DNA from: Desulfobulbaceae bacterium
GTDB taxonomy: Bacteria > Desulfobacterota > Desulfobulbia > Desulfobulbales > Desulfobulbaceae
DNA: 32,584 nt
Direction of reading: 5' to 3'
Assembly (NCBI GenBank): GCA_015489765.1
Contig: WFZC01000157.1
Location: 1-32,584 of the forward strand
Made by a program: the position numbers and the translations under genes. Position 1 is the stretch's first letter, and every line of letters starts with the position of its first letter. Under the pieces are notes generated by a model. The model had not been told where the DNA came from. It was given only the letters and a program-made list of their open reading frames with translations, and did no database searches. This document shows, one piece after another, positions 25,047 to 32,529 of the stretch.

Positions 25047-25616
25047 TTACTGGATTAGACGATAGGGGTAAGCCCGTTTTGTCCAGGTGCTTTCCGGATA
25101 TGCCTTGCTTAAATGCTCGTAGGCCTCTTTAAGAGGTCCTGGGTTACCACTGCTCTTGTAACGTGCGACCCCTGTTTGAAACAGGGCCTCGGGCGCGGCA
25201 TCACTGTCCGCATGGTCAGCAATAATTTTGGCGTAATGATCAAGAGCCTTGGTGAAGTCATCCTGGTGAAAATACATATTGCCGATACCTAACAGCAGCC
25301 AGGGAATAAATTGATCTGGGGCAAAGAAACCAACGGTTGCCTGGTGCGTACGGCCTTCCCGGTCAAGAATAAAAAGGGCCGGTGTCCATGTTACACCGTA
25401 TTTGCCGGCCAATGGTTGCTGATCTGAGGGAATCCGCAAGGGAACCAGGTTTTGGTTGATAAAGGTGGTGACTGCATCATCGGGATACGTAACTGCATCC
25501 ATCTGTTGGCAGCCAATTCAATTTGGATTGAAAAAGTCGAGTAAAATTGCTTTGTTTTCTGTTTGCGCCCGATCAATGGCCTGTTCCAAATCCGTCAGCC
25601 ATTCGATTGCTGTCAT
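25047..25616 (-). CDS. Thioredoxin-fold selenoprotein (UxxC) with C-terminal TPR-like domain
   Basis: Starting at ATG 25616, preceded by an ideal AGGAGG site seven bases away, and reading UGA (25520-25518) as selenocysteine gives 189 residues. The active-site strand KAILLDFFNPN runs straight into Sec33-Ile-Gly-Cys36, where thioredoxins have CxxC. The cis-proline motif follows (WTPALFILD, Pro79), then a helical TPR-like tail (about 106-189; ALDHYAKIIADHADSDAAPE, ending TKRAYPYRLIQ). A SECIS-type hairpin follows the UGA. It is likely a thiol-disulfide or peroxide reductase; there is no signal peptide, so it acts in the cytoplasm. If the UGA is taken as a stop, only the part from Met39 on, without the active site, would be called. 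The alternative of a nonsense-mutated gene is less likely because the codon falls exactly on the catalytic position. Confidence 0.92.
25483..25520 (-). promoter_or_regulatory. Bacterial SECIS-like hairpin after the UxxC UGA
   Basis: On the minus strand the UGA is at 25520-25518. GGATGC (25500-25495) pairs with GTATCC (25488-25483) in six pairs, one of them G-U, with loop AGTTAC. G is the second loop base, and the loop begins 24 bases after the UGA, fitting the bacterial SECIS pattern and closely matching the geometry at 19010-19043. Confidence 0.75.
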
Positions 25617-25665
25617 GGTTGAACCTCCTGTTGGTAAGGTTTGAAAGTCCTGTTTGTTAAACAAC

Positions 25666-25800
25666 GATGGCCTCGCACCGTAAAAATCTCGATCTATGGC
25701 GTCCTGGCCTGTGGCGATTCGCAGGCATACGGCATTTATTGTATCTCTGTGTTTTTTTTCCAGCCATCTTCAAGCATTGTCTGGATTTTTACGAGTTCAT
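25666..25800 (+). repeat. MITE-like element, copy C (internal deletion)
   Basis: This 135 bp copy begins GATGGCCTCGCACCGTAAAAA and ends ATTTTTACGAGTTCAT. It shares the left arm (CCTGTGGCGATTCGCAGGCA) and the right 60 bases with the other copies but lacks about 55 central bases, including the right arm of the inner hairpin. The flanks AAACAAC (25659-25665) and AAACAAT (25802-25808) suggest a target duplication, with the boundary uncertain by a base. It lies 49 bases upstream of the UxxC selenoprotein start, where it could affect that gene's promoter. Confidence 0.8.
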
Positions 25801-25889
25801 AAAACAATGGCTTACATCCCTCTTTTCCATACAACAGGGATGCATGGACAATCTCCTGGGAACACGATTTTTTTGCAGGATATTTTTTA

Positions 25890-25930
25890 CCACAAAATAG
25901 CATAAAAAAAGTTTTTTTATGCCGTTGTGG
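25890..25930. repeat. Long AT-rich palindrome
   Basis: GCATAAAAAAA (25900-25910) and TTTTTTTATGC (25912-25922) pair perfectly around a single G. Outside them CCACAA (25890-25895) pairs with TTGTGG (25925-25930). The structure has runs of A before and T within it, so it could act as a terminator in either direction or as a cruciform-forming or protein-binding site. No gene clearly ends here. Confidence 0.65.
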
Positions 25931-26026
25931 AAATTCCATATATGAGATATGTAATAAGGAATCTGGAAATGTCAATCAATAATTTATCGGATAAATGAAT
26001 AGTTAAAGTAACTGGAAAGCGGAGGT

Positions 26027-26054
26027 TTGTTGGATTGGTGATTTCTGTTATACT
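26027..26054 (+). promoter_or_regulatory. Candidate promoter for the small protein at 26145
   Basis: TATACT (26049-26054) is a good -10 box, and TTGTTG (26027-26032) lies 16 bases upstream of it. The 5' leader would be about 85 bases. This is a pattern match only. Confidence 0.4.
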
Positions 26055-26144
26055 CTTGACTGTGGAACATAGTGGTATTACTTTTTTTATGCAGAGGTTT
26101 GGTTTGTCTCCTGATTTCGATTGAGCAAAAAAAGGAGGATAATT

Positions 26145-26399
26145 ATGCATGATAAACAGGAACTGTGTTCAAAGATTGTGGATATGTACCCGGAGATCGG
26201 GCAGTGCGGAATTGATGTCAGGGTCGATTGGAATGAGGGAAAAAATGCCTGGGTTGTCGATCTGGCAAAAGGCAATCATCAACTCAGGCATTACCTGGAG
26301 AACCCGGATGCCGAGAGCTGCATGGAAGGTAAACAGTGCGTTTCCTTGGGGCTCGAGATCGCCCAGCTTGTCAACAATGTCAAAGGTGAGCAATACTGA
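26145..26399 (+). CDS. Conserved-looking 84-residue protein of unknown function
   Basis: The ATG at 26145 follows a strong AGGAGG site six bases away, so the shorter of two in-frame starts is used. The 84-residue product (MHDKQELCSKIVDMYPEIGQ at the start) is soluble, mildly acidic and mixed alpha/beta, with four cysteines (in ELCSK, GQCGID, ESCMEGKQC). Phrases such as CMEGKQCVSLGLEIAQL give the impression of a conserved small protein, but I cannot assign a family or function. The cysteines may bind a metal or be redox-active. It is flanked by two copies of the dispersed repeat. Confidence 0.8.
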   Translation: MHDKQELCSKIVDMYPEIGQCGIDVRVDWNEGKNAWVVDLAKGNHQLRHYLENPDAESCMEGKQCVSLGLEIAQLVNNVKGEQY

Positions 26400-26412
26400 G
26401 TCATCCAATACT

Positions 26413-26532
26413 GATGGCGTCGTAAAAACTTCGATTTACTGCGTCGTGTGTCCCGGGGCGATTCGCAGGCATACTACCTGTATAGTTGAGACTCCCCACA
26501 GGACACAGCTCCTTGGAGTCTGCACTTACTTG
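26413..26532 (+). repeat. MITE-like element, copy D (right end missing)
   Basis: It begins GATGGCGTCGTAAAAACTTC, identical to copy B for the first 20 bases and beyond, and follows that copy to about 26532 (GGAGTCTGCACTTACTTGT), where similarity stops. The right terminal repeat and about 60 bases are absent. The left flank is AATACT, the same six bases that follow copy A. It lies between the small protein gene and the 3' end of the CxxC thioredoxin gene. Confidence 0.8.
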
Positions 26533-26598
26533 TTCTGATCAGGCGGGACACGATGGCAGGTTCAAAAAATGTTGGCCAGTACCCCGGTCGGGAAATAT

Positions 26599-27126
26599 TC
26601 AGGCCCGGATAGAGCGTATCCACTGTTCTATTTGCGCCCTGGTGGGAAGCAGACCACAGCTTTTGAGTTCATTGTTTATCATCAGGGCGGGAGTCTGGAT
26701 AATACCTGCCCGGCCGATCTCGTCTGGGTCATGGATTTGCTCAATATCAGCTGCTATTCCCATAGCAGCCAACACCTCGATAACCAGCTTCTGCAGCCCA
26801 TTGCAACTGACACAGCCGGGCCCGAAGATCCGGATAACCAACCCGTCTCCGTAGCTCTTTTTTCCCTGCAGGTGTTCTGTATATTCCCTGAAAAGCGCAA
26901 TTTTATACTGCTCTTCCATGGCCACTGGAATATAATTCTGTTTTTTTACTTCCCGGTAGAGAAAATCCATGGCCTCGGCTTCCTTTAACCCTTTTGCCGC
27001 GGCCCTGTTGATGGCGATATCCAAGCCGATCAGGCCGATATTCATGTTTCCGATGCGAATGGTACGTGAGGTGGCGGCATCCATGGGGTTGTTCTTTGCA
27101 GGTATTTTGTGGGTCAGGTTAATCAT
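26599..27126 (-). CDS. Thioredoxin-like redox protein (CVSC) with extra N-terminal domain
   Basis: The C-terminal 80 residues match the small redox-active disulfide protein type of thioredoxin fold: IRIFGPGCVSCNGLQKLVIE with a CxxC active site, DIEQIHDPDEIGRAGIIQTP with the cis-Pro in QTPAL, then MINNELKSCGLLP. The roughly 75 residues before it (RIGNMNIGLIGLDIAINRAA, then EAEAMDFLYREVKKQNYIP) form a separate helical domain of unknown role. The start is uncertain: ATG 27126 (176 residues), ATG 27084 (162) and TTG 27168 are all in frame and none has a good ribosome-binding site. It is divergent from the CCA enzyme gene. Confidence 0.83.
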   Translation of the reverse strand: MINLTHKIPAKNNPMDAATSRTIRIGNMNIGLIGLDIAINRAAAKGLKEAEAMDFLYREVKKQNYIPVAMEEQYKIALFREYTEHLQGKKSYGDGLVIRIFGPGCVSCNGLQKLVIEVLAAMGIAADIEQIHDPDEIGRAGIIQTPALMINNELKSCGLLPTRAQIEQWIRSIRA

Positions 27127-27225
27127 GCCGGAAAATAAGGAAAAGCTGACTGAAAAATACCGTATCAACCATTAGGAGTAAACCGGAATCGGAAAAGGCG
27201 GCAAAAAAATATCTGTTCTGGTATC

Positions 27226-28746
27226 ATGAACTCCATGAAGGAAGAGCAGAAAAAAGGACAAAAAAGGATATCCTGCGTCGAGGTGCGTAAACTTTTTTCC
27301 GAGGATATCCTGGCCTCTCTTGCTACCATTGCCAGCAGGTACCCAGCAGGTGTATATCTTGCCGGCGGTACGGTTCGGGACCTGATCCTTGGGCGAAAAC
27401 CGGCGGATGTGGACTTGACTGTTGCCTGTCACGGCAGGGCCTGGGCCAGGGACCTTGCCCAATTGGCGGGAGGCACCTTTGTCGAGCTAGGAAGGGATGA
27501 AGATGCCGGCCGGGTGGTCCTGAACGGAGAAACCATTGATATTTCCACCTTTCGCGCCGGCGCCGTCACCATTGAGCAGGAACTGGGCAAACGCGATCTT
27601 ACCATCAACTCTCTTGGGCTTTGTCTTGATTCCCTGGTCCATGAGGCCGGTTGTGATGATTTAGCGGAATTGGCGGTCATTGATCCCTTAAGTGGCGTCC
27701 GTGACCTTGATAACGGGATGATCCGCCTCTGTTCGACCCGGGCCGTTATCGACGATCCCCTGCGTCTGTTACGGGTATTTCGCTTTGCCGCCACCCTTGG
27801 TTTTACAGTTTCCGGGAAAACATTGACCGTTGTGGCGAAACATAAAAACCGTATCGAATCGGTTGCGCCGGAGCGTATTGCCCATGAACTGGACCTGATC
27901 ATGGAGAGCGGGCAGGCCGGCGCCACCCTTGCCCTGATGGCGGACACAGGACTTCTCTTTGTCATTATGCCGGAGCTTCTCCCTGGCAGGGGTATGGAAC
28001 AGCCGGCAAGCCATCACCTTGATGTCTTTGATCATCTGCTGGAAACCCTGAACCAAGCGGAGCGGATTCAGCAACACCCGGAACGATTTTTTCCCGATCA
28101 CGCCCCTGTTATGATGTCCTGGCTTGACCGGGACCGGAACCGGCGTCTGCTCCTCTGGGCCGCTCTTCTCCATGATGTGGGAAAGCCCGCGACCTATGGA
28201 ATAAATACCGATAAGGGCGGGCGTATTACCTTTTATAATCATGATCAGGAAGGTGTTTCCCTGTTTTCCGCCTTTGCCGGGCGGCTGCGCTGGGCAGGGG
28301 CGGATACCCGGGCCGTGTCCCTGTTGATCGGCGTCCATATGCGTCCTTTTTTTCTGGCCAATGATCAGCGCCGGGCCGGAGTGAGCCTGAAGGCCTGCCT
28401 TCGCTTGCTGCGCAAGGTGGGCGATGATCTGCCCGGTCTCTTCATGCTGGCCATGGCTGACGCCTTGGCGGGTAAGGGTGAAGGGAGCCCCGAGCAGATG
28501 GAGCAGGAGCTGGCCGCGCTTTTTGGACATTTGTACCGGATCTGGCAGGAGCATGTCGTGCCCGTGCAAAAGGCAAAACCGCTTCTCACCGGCCATGACC
28601 TGATCGATAAACTCGGTCTTACGCCAGGCCCCCGATTTAAAGACATTTTGGCCCGGGTGGAAGAGGCGCAGATGGAACAGCGGATATCGACCCATGACCA
28701 GGCCCTGGCCCTGGCCGCCGAGTACAGCGACGCGCATCGGCAATGA
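27226..28746 (+). CDS. CCA-adding tRNA nucleotidyltransferase / poly(A) polymerase family protein with HD domain
   Basis: This 506-residue protein belongs to the class II nucleotidyltransferases that add CCA or A residues to RNA 3' ends. It has the GGTVRDLILGRKPADVDLTV motif (Gly47-Asp63; Asp61/Asp63 bind metal) and the conserved GKRDLTINSLG and RAVIDDPLRLLRVFRFAATL (neck) segments. An HD phosphohydrolase domain follows (about 300-420; LLWAALLHDVGKP and the later GVHMRPF). Sequence alone does not separate CCA addition from A addition or poly(A) activity. Two close ATG codons (27226, 27235) both lack a clear ribosome-binding site. Confidence 0.93.
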   Translation: MNSMKEEQKKGQKRISCVEVRKLFSEDILASLATIASRYPAGVYLAGGTVRDLILGRKPADVDLTVACHGRAWARDLAQLAGGTFVELGRDEDAGRVVLNGETIDISTFRAGAVTIEQELGKRDLTINSLGLCLDSLVHEAGCDDLAELAVIDPLSGVRDLDNGMIRLCSTRAVIDDPLRLLRVFRFAATLGFTVSGKTLTVVAKHKNRIESVAPERIAHELDLIMESGQAGATLALMADTGLLFVIMPELLPGRGMEQPASHHLDVFDHLLETLNQAERIQQHPERFFPDHAPVMMSWLDRDRNRRLLLWAALLHDVGKPATYGINTDKGGRITFYNHDQEGVSLFSAFAGRLRWAGADTRAVSLLIGVHMRPFFLANDQRRAGVSLKACLRLLRKVGDDLPGLFMLAMADALAGKGEGSPEQMEQELAALFGHLYRIWQEHVVPVQKAKPLLTGHDLIDKLGLTPGPRFKDILARVEEAQMEQRISTHDQALALAAEYSDAHRQ

Positions 28747-28814
28747 CTCCTGTTATGTTTTACGGAAAAAGATAATCCCAGGCGGCTGCCAAGAGACCCG
28801 TTTTTCTTATAATC

Positions 28815-29432
28815 ATGCGTAAAGAAAAGGATTATTACTTTGCCAAGGCAAAAAAGGACAAATACCCCGCCCGTTCTGTGTACAAGCTGGAGGAGGCGCA
28901 GGAGAAATACCGTTTTATCCGCAAGGGAAAACGGGTGCTGGATCTTGGCTGCCATCCAGGGAGCTGGAGTTTATATGCATCTTCGGTGCTTGGCCCAAAG
29001 GGTATTGTTGTTGGGGTTGACCTGCAGGAGACGGAACTTGCGGGTCAAAAAGGCGGTGCCGAAATTAACCTGCTCTGTTATGATGTCTATTCCGATGAAC
29101 TGGTCCGGGCCATACAGCGGCGGTGGCCGGGATTTCATGTGGTACTTAGCGATATGGCGCCCCGGACAACAGGCAGCCGTTATGCCGATCACCAGCAATC
29201 CCTGCGCCTGGCCCGCCGGGTCCTGGAGCTGACCCGGACTCTCCTCCATCCCGGCGGCAGCCTCTATGTCAAGGTGTTCCAGGGGGAGGACTTTCCGGAG
29301 TTCACCTCTGAGTGTAAACCGCTGTTTGAGCATGTCAAGGTTGTCAAGCCGGCGAGCTCGCGCAGAGAGAGCAGAGAGGTCTTTGTCCTTGGCCGCGGGT
29401 ATCGGCCTTCATCGAAAAAGAACAGAAAATAG
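28815..29432 (+). CDS. rlmE: 23S rRNA (uridine-2'-O-) methyltransferase RlmE (FtsJ/RrmJ)
   Basis: This 205-residue protein methylates the 2'-O of a uridine in the 23S rRNA A-loop. It starts MRKEKDYYFAKAKKDKYPAR, with the K24 of RSVYKLEEA in the family position. The SAM-binding motif VLDLGCHPGSWSLYASSVLG is followed by the catalytic Asp in VVLSDMAPRTTG, Lys in LYVKVFQGEDF and Glu in SRRESREVFVLG, completing the K-D-K-E tetrad. The length is typical. The region before the ATG lacks a clear ribosome-binding site. It precedes yebC by 55 bases. Confidence 0.96.
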   Translation: MRKEKDYYFAKAKKDKYPARSVYKLEEAQEKYRFIRKGKRVLDLGCHPGSWSLYASSVLGPKGIVVGVDLQETELAGQKGGAEINLLCYDVYSDELVRAIQRRWPGFHVVLSDMAPRTTGSRYADHQQSLRLARRVLELTRTLLHPGGSLYVKVFQGEDFPEFTSECKPLFEHVKVVKPASSRRESREVFVLGRGYRPSSKKNRK

Positions 29433-29487
29433 GCAGCCGTTTTCCCGGTCTGCCGAATGACGAGTTATTCAAGCAAGGAGTTTTCCA

Positions 29488-30237
29488 GTGTCAGGACATT
29501 CAAAATGGAGCACCATTAAACGGAAAAAGGGTGCCAATGATGCCAAAAGGGGCAAGATATTTACCAAGCTGATCAAGGAGATCACCATTGCCGCCCGCAT
29601 GGGCGGGGGCGATCCCGCCGGCAATCCCAGGCTTCGGAGCGCTATTATCGCCGCCAAATCGGAGAACATGCCCAAGGACAATATTGCCCGGGCCATTAAA
29701 AAGGGGACCGGCGACCTGGACGGCGCGGTCTACGAGGAGATCCTGTACGAGGGCTACGGTCCCGGCGGTGTGGCCGTGCTGGTGGAGACCATGACCGATA
29801 ATAAAAACCGGACCGTTGCCGATATCCGCCATTTTTTTGCCAAGAGCGGCGGCAATCTTGGAGAGTCCGGCTGCGTGGCCTGGATGTTTGACAAGAAAGG
29901 CTCGGTCATGGTCGACCGGGAGGGCGTAGACGAGGACGAGTTGATGGAGGTGGCCCTTGAGGCCGGGGCCGAGGATATACTCGAGGAGGAGACCACCTTC
30001 CAGATCCTGACCGCGGTCGATGATTTTGCTGAGGTGGTCGAGGCCCTTGAGAAAAACGGCATCACCTGTGCCGAGGCCGGCATCTCCATGATTCCCAAGA
30101 ATACCGTTGAGGTGACGGAAGAAAAAACCGCCCGTTCCCTGCTGAAACTGCTTGATAATCTTGAGGACAACGATGATGTCCAGAAGGTACACGCAAATTT
30201 TGATATTGCCGATGACCTGATGGAGAACCTGTCATAG
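29488..30237 (+). CDS. YebC/PmpR-family protein
   Basis: This 249-residue protein has the family opening [20 protein letters not shown], the [20 protein letters not shown] segment, and [16 protein letters not shown]. YebC-type proteins have been described as DNA-binding transcriptional regulators and, for some members, as factors aiding translation through proline stretches; which role applies here cannot be read from sequence. The site AAGGAG lies eight to nine bases before the GTG at 29488. It abuts ruvC by three bases, the usual yebC-ruvC-ruvA-ruvB arrangement. Confidence 0.96.
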   Translation: MSGHSKWSTIKRKKGANDAKRGKIFTKLIKEITIAARMGGGDPAGNPRLRSAIIAAKSENMPKDNIARAIKKGTGDLDGAVYEEILYEGYGPGGVAVLVETMTDNKNRTVADIRHFFAKSGGNLGESGCVAWMFDKKGSVMVDREGVDEDELMEVALEAGAEDILEEETTFQILTAVDDFAEVVEALEKNGITCAEAGISMIPKNTVEVTEEKTARSLLKLLDNLEDNDDVQKVHANFDIADDLMENLS

Positions 30238-30240
30238 GCG

Positions 30241-30729
30241 ATGCGAATCATCGGTATTGATCCCGGATCCCGGGTCACCGGGTACGGCATCATAGACTGC
30301 CGGGGCAGGGACATAGGGTTTATTACCTGCGGCACAATTCGTCTGTCGGCGGAGACGGATTTTTCCCGAAGATTGCTGTTGATCTTTGCAGGACTGTCCG
30401 AGGTTATGGAGCGGCATCGTCCGGAGGTGGCGGCCGTGGAAGACCTGTTTGTGGCCCATAATGTCCGTTCGGCCCTGAAACTGGGGCAGGCAAGGGGCGC
30501 GGCCGTGGTTGCCGCCTGCCGGCAGGGTATGCCGGTTTTTGATTATACACCGAGAAAGATAAAGGAGAGTGTGGCCGGCTATGGCAATGCCGAGAAATCA
30601 CAGGTCCAGGAGATGGTACGGGTTCTGCTTGAGCTCAGCGGTCTGCCCAGTTCCGATGCCGCTGATGCCCTTGCCGTTGCCCTTTGCCATGCCCATCATC
30701 TGACCTGTGCCGCCCTGACAACCCTGTAA
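30241..30729 (+). CDS. ruvC: Holliday junction endonuclease RuvC
   Basis: This 162-residue nuclease resolves Holliday junctions as a dimer. The four acidic catalytic residues are visible: Asp7 in IGIDPGSRVTGYG, Glu in AAVEDLFVAHN, and two Asps in SDAADALAVALCHAHH. The PRKIKESVAGYGNAEKSQVQ segment is characteristic. It starts three bases after yebC and is followed by ruvA and ruvB, forming the standard resolvasome unit. Length is slightly shorter than E. coli RuvC. Confidence 0.97.
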   Translation: MRIIGIDPGSRVTGYGIIDCRGRDIGFITCGTIRLSAETDFSRRLLLIFAGLSEVMERHRPEVAAVEDLFVAHNVRSALKLGQARGAAVVAACRQGMPVFDYTPRKIKESVAGYGNAEKSQVQEMVRVLLELSGLPSSDAADALAVALCHAHHLTCAALTTL

Positions 30730-30748
30730 CTCTTTGGTCATTGGTTCC

Positions 30749-31369
30749 ATGATTGCATCATTACGCGGAAAGGTTCAGTACAAACAACCGGGAACTGTTA
30801 TCCTGGATGTTGGTGGTGTTGGTTATGAGGTGATAACCTCCAGCCGCACCTATGATACTCTGCCGCCGACCGGGGAGGAGATTTTTCTGCTTGTTCATAC
30901 TCATGTCCGGGAAGATGCCATTACCCTGTTCGGATTCGGCAGCGGGGAAGAAAAAGAACTGTTTCTGCTCCTGAATGGAGTTTCCGGGGTCGGCCCCAAG
31001 CTGGCCATGGCCATTCTTTCCGGAATCAGCGCCGCTGACCTGTGCCAGGCCATTGCCCTCAAGGATATGGCCAGGCTGACCGGGTTGTCCGGGGTGGGAA
31101 AAAAGACAGCCCAGCGGTTGTGTATGGAGCTTGGCGACAAGGTAGGACAACTGTCCGTTCAGGGTGGCGAGCCGGGCATTTCCCCTGCCGCGCCTGCCGT
31201 TGCCGAGGGATTTGCCATGCAGGATGCGGTTTCGGCGTTGGTCAATCTTGGCTATCCGCGCAGCACGGCCTGGCAGGCCTTGCGGGCCATCCAGCAGCAG
31301 GATCCGGCAGCCACGGCCGCAATGAAGGTGGAAGAGCTGCTGCGCCTTGCCCTGCAGGCCATGGCCTGA
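30749..31369 (+). CDS. ruvA: Holliday junction branch migration protein RuvA
   Basis: This 206-residue DNA-binding subunit starts MIASLRGKVQYKQPGTVILD, the RuvA domain I beta-barrel. The helix-hairpin-helix domain follows (LFLLLNGVSGVGPKLAMAIL, then LTGLSGVGKKTAQRL), with the flexible linker and domain III (about 155-206; DAVSALVNLGYPRSTAWQAL) that contacts RuvB. I chose ATG 30749 over an upstream TTG (30734) because homology begins at MIASL. No good ribosome-binding site is visible. It ends 27 bases before ruvB. Confidence 0.97.
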   Translation: MIASLRGKVQYKQPGTVILDVGGVGYEVITSSRTYDTLPPTGEEIFLLVHTHVREDAITLFGFGSGEEKELFLLLNGVSGVGPKLAMAILSGISAADLCQAIALKDMARLTGLSGVGKKTAQRLCMELGDKVGQLSVQGGEPGISPAAPAVAEGFAMQDAVSALVNLGYPRSTAWQALRAIQQQDPAATAAMKVEELLRLALQAMA

Positions 31370-31396
31370 TGCCGTTATTTTACCTTGTGGAATTTG

Positions 31397-32452
31397 ATGA
31401 GCTTTGACGAAGAGATAACCGGCCGCCGTCTGGTGGCCGGAGACGAACAGTCCGATGACAGGGCTGCCAGTGTGGACATTCGTCCGAAAAGCCTTGACGA
31501 GTACGTGGGCCAGGATCAGGTGAAAAAGAGTCTGCGTATTTTTATCCAGGCTGCCCTGCAGAGGGGCGAGACCCTGGATCATGTCCTCTTTCACGGCTTT
31601 CCCGGCTTGGGAAAAACCACCATGGCCTATATCATTGCCAGGGAAATGGGCGCCGGTATCAAGGTGACCTCCGGCCCTGTGATAGAGAAGCCGGGAGACC
31701 TGGCGGCAATCCTTACCAGTCTCCAGTCCGGGGATGTTCTTTTCATAGATGAAATTCATCGTCTCAATCATGTGGTCGAGGAGATTCTCTATCCGGCCAT
31801 GGAAGATTTTCAGCTTGATCTGGTCATCGGCCAGGGGCCGGGCGCCCGTTCGGTGAAAATGGATCTTCCCAGGTTCACCCTGGTGGGTGCCACCACCCGT
31901 ACCGGCCTGTTGACCCCGCCCCTGCGTGATCGTTTCGGAGTTGTCCTGCGGCTTGAATATTATAGCCCGGAAGAACTGGTCCGGATCGTCAAGCGCTCGG
32001 CCAGTCTGCTTGGCATTGCCATCGATGATGAAGGCGCTCTCGAGCTCGGCCGCCGTTCCCGGGGCACACCCCGTATCGCCAACCGGTTGTTGCGGCGGGT
32101 GCGTGATTATTCAGAGGTCGGGGGGCATGCCTGCATTACCGGCAAGGTGGCGGATGAGGCCCTAGAGATGCTGGCCGTGGACCGGTTTGGCCTGGACGAG
32201 ATGGACAGGCGTATCCTGTTGACCCTGATCGACAAGTTCCAGGGCGGGCCCATCGGCCTTGACACCCTTGCCACTGCGGTCTGCGAGGAAAAGACCACCC
32301 TGGAAGACGTGTATGAGCCCTTTCTCATCCAGTCCGGTTTTCTTGTCCGCACGCCAAGGGGGAGAATGGCGACGGTGAACGCCTATGAACATTTTGGCCG
32401 GCCGGTCGCCTCCGGCCGTATGCAGCAGCCCGGACTTTTTGATCAGGAGTAA
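31397..32452 (+). CDS. ruvB: Holliday junction ATP-dependent helicase RuvB
   Basis: This 351-residue AAA+ motor has the RuvB N-terminal [20 protein letters not shown]. Walker A ([14 protein letters not shown]), Walker B ([10 protein letters not shown]), sensor 1 ([12 protein letters not shown]) and sensor 2 ([20 protein letters not shown]) are present. The C-terminal winged-helix domain ends [20 protein letters not shown] use ATG 31397; an in-frame TTG lies at 31385. Last gene of the yebC-ruvCAB set. Confidence 0.98.
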   Translation: MSFDEEITGRRLVAGDEQSDDRAASVDIRPKSLDEYVGQDQVKKSLRIFIQAALQRGETLDHVLFHGFPGLGKTTMAYIIAREMGAGIKVTSGPVIEKPGDLAAILTSLQSGDVLFIDEIHRLNHVVEEILYPAMEDFQLDLVIGQGPGARSVKMDLPRFTLVGATTRTGLLTPPLRDRFGVVLRLEYYSPEELVRIVKRSASLLGIAIDDEGALELGRRSRGTPRIANRLLRRVRDYSEVGGHACITGKVADEALEMLAVDRFGLDEMDRRILLTLIDKFQGGPIGLDTLATAVCEEKTTLEDVYEPFLIQSGFLVRTPRGRMATVNAYEHFGRPVASGRMQQPGLFDQE

Positions 32453-32529
32453 ATCAGCGTGTCTAAGCCATATGTTATCATGCCGGCAATAACAGTTAGG
32501 CAGATATTTATCCAATAAGGAGATCAAAG

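Noticed and set aside
24670-25065. Plus-strand frames of 131 and 95 codons in 24670-25065
   Set aside because: Odd composition, no family resemblance, no convincing ribosome-binding site, and overlap with the 3' end of the selenoprotein gene.
25502-25518. Hairpin TTGGC-TG-CCAA starting two bases after the UxxC UGA, as the SECIS element
   Set aside because: Its loop lies too close to the UGA for the bacterial SECIS spacing, and the loop lacks the expected G position; the hairpin at 25483-25500 fits better.
28808-28813. TATAAT before rlmE as a -10 box
   Set aside because: It ends one or two bases from the start codon, which leaves no room for a transcription start upstream of the ATG.
29433-29460. 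Rho-independent terminator after rlmE
   Set aside because: GGCAG/CTGCC forms only a 5 bp stem with no T-tract.
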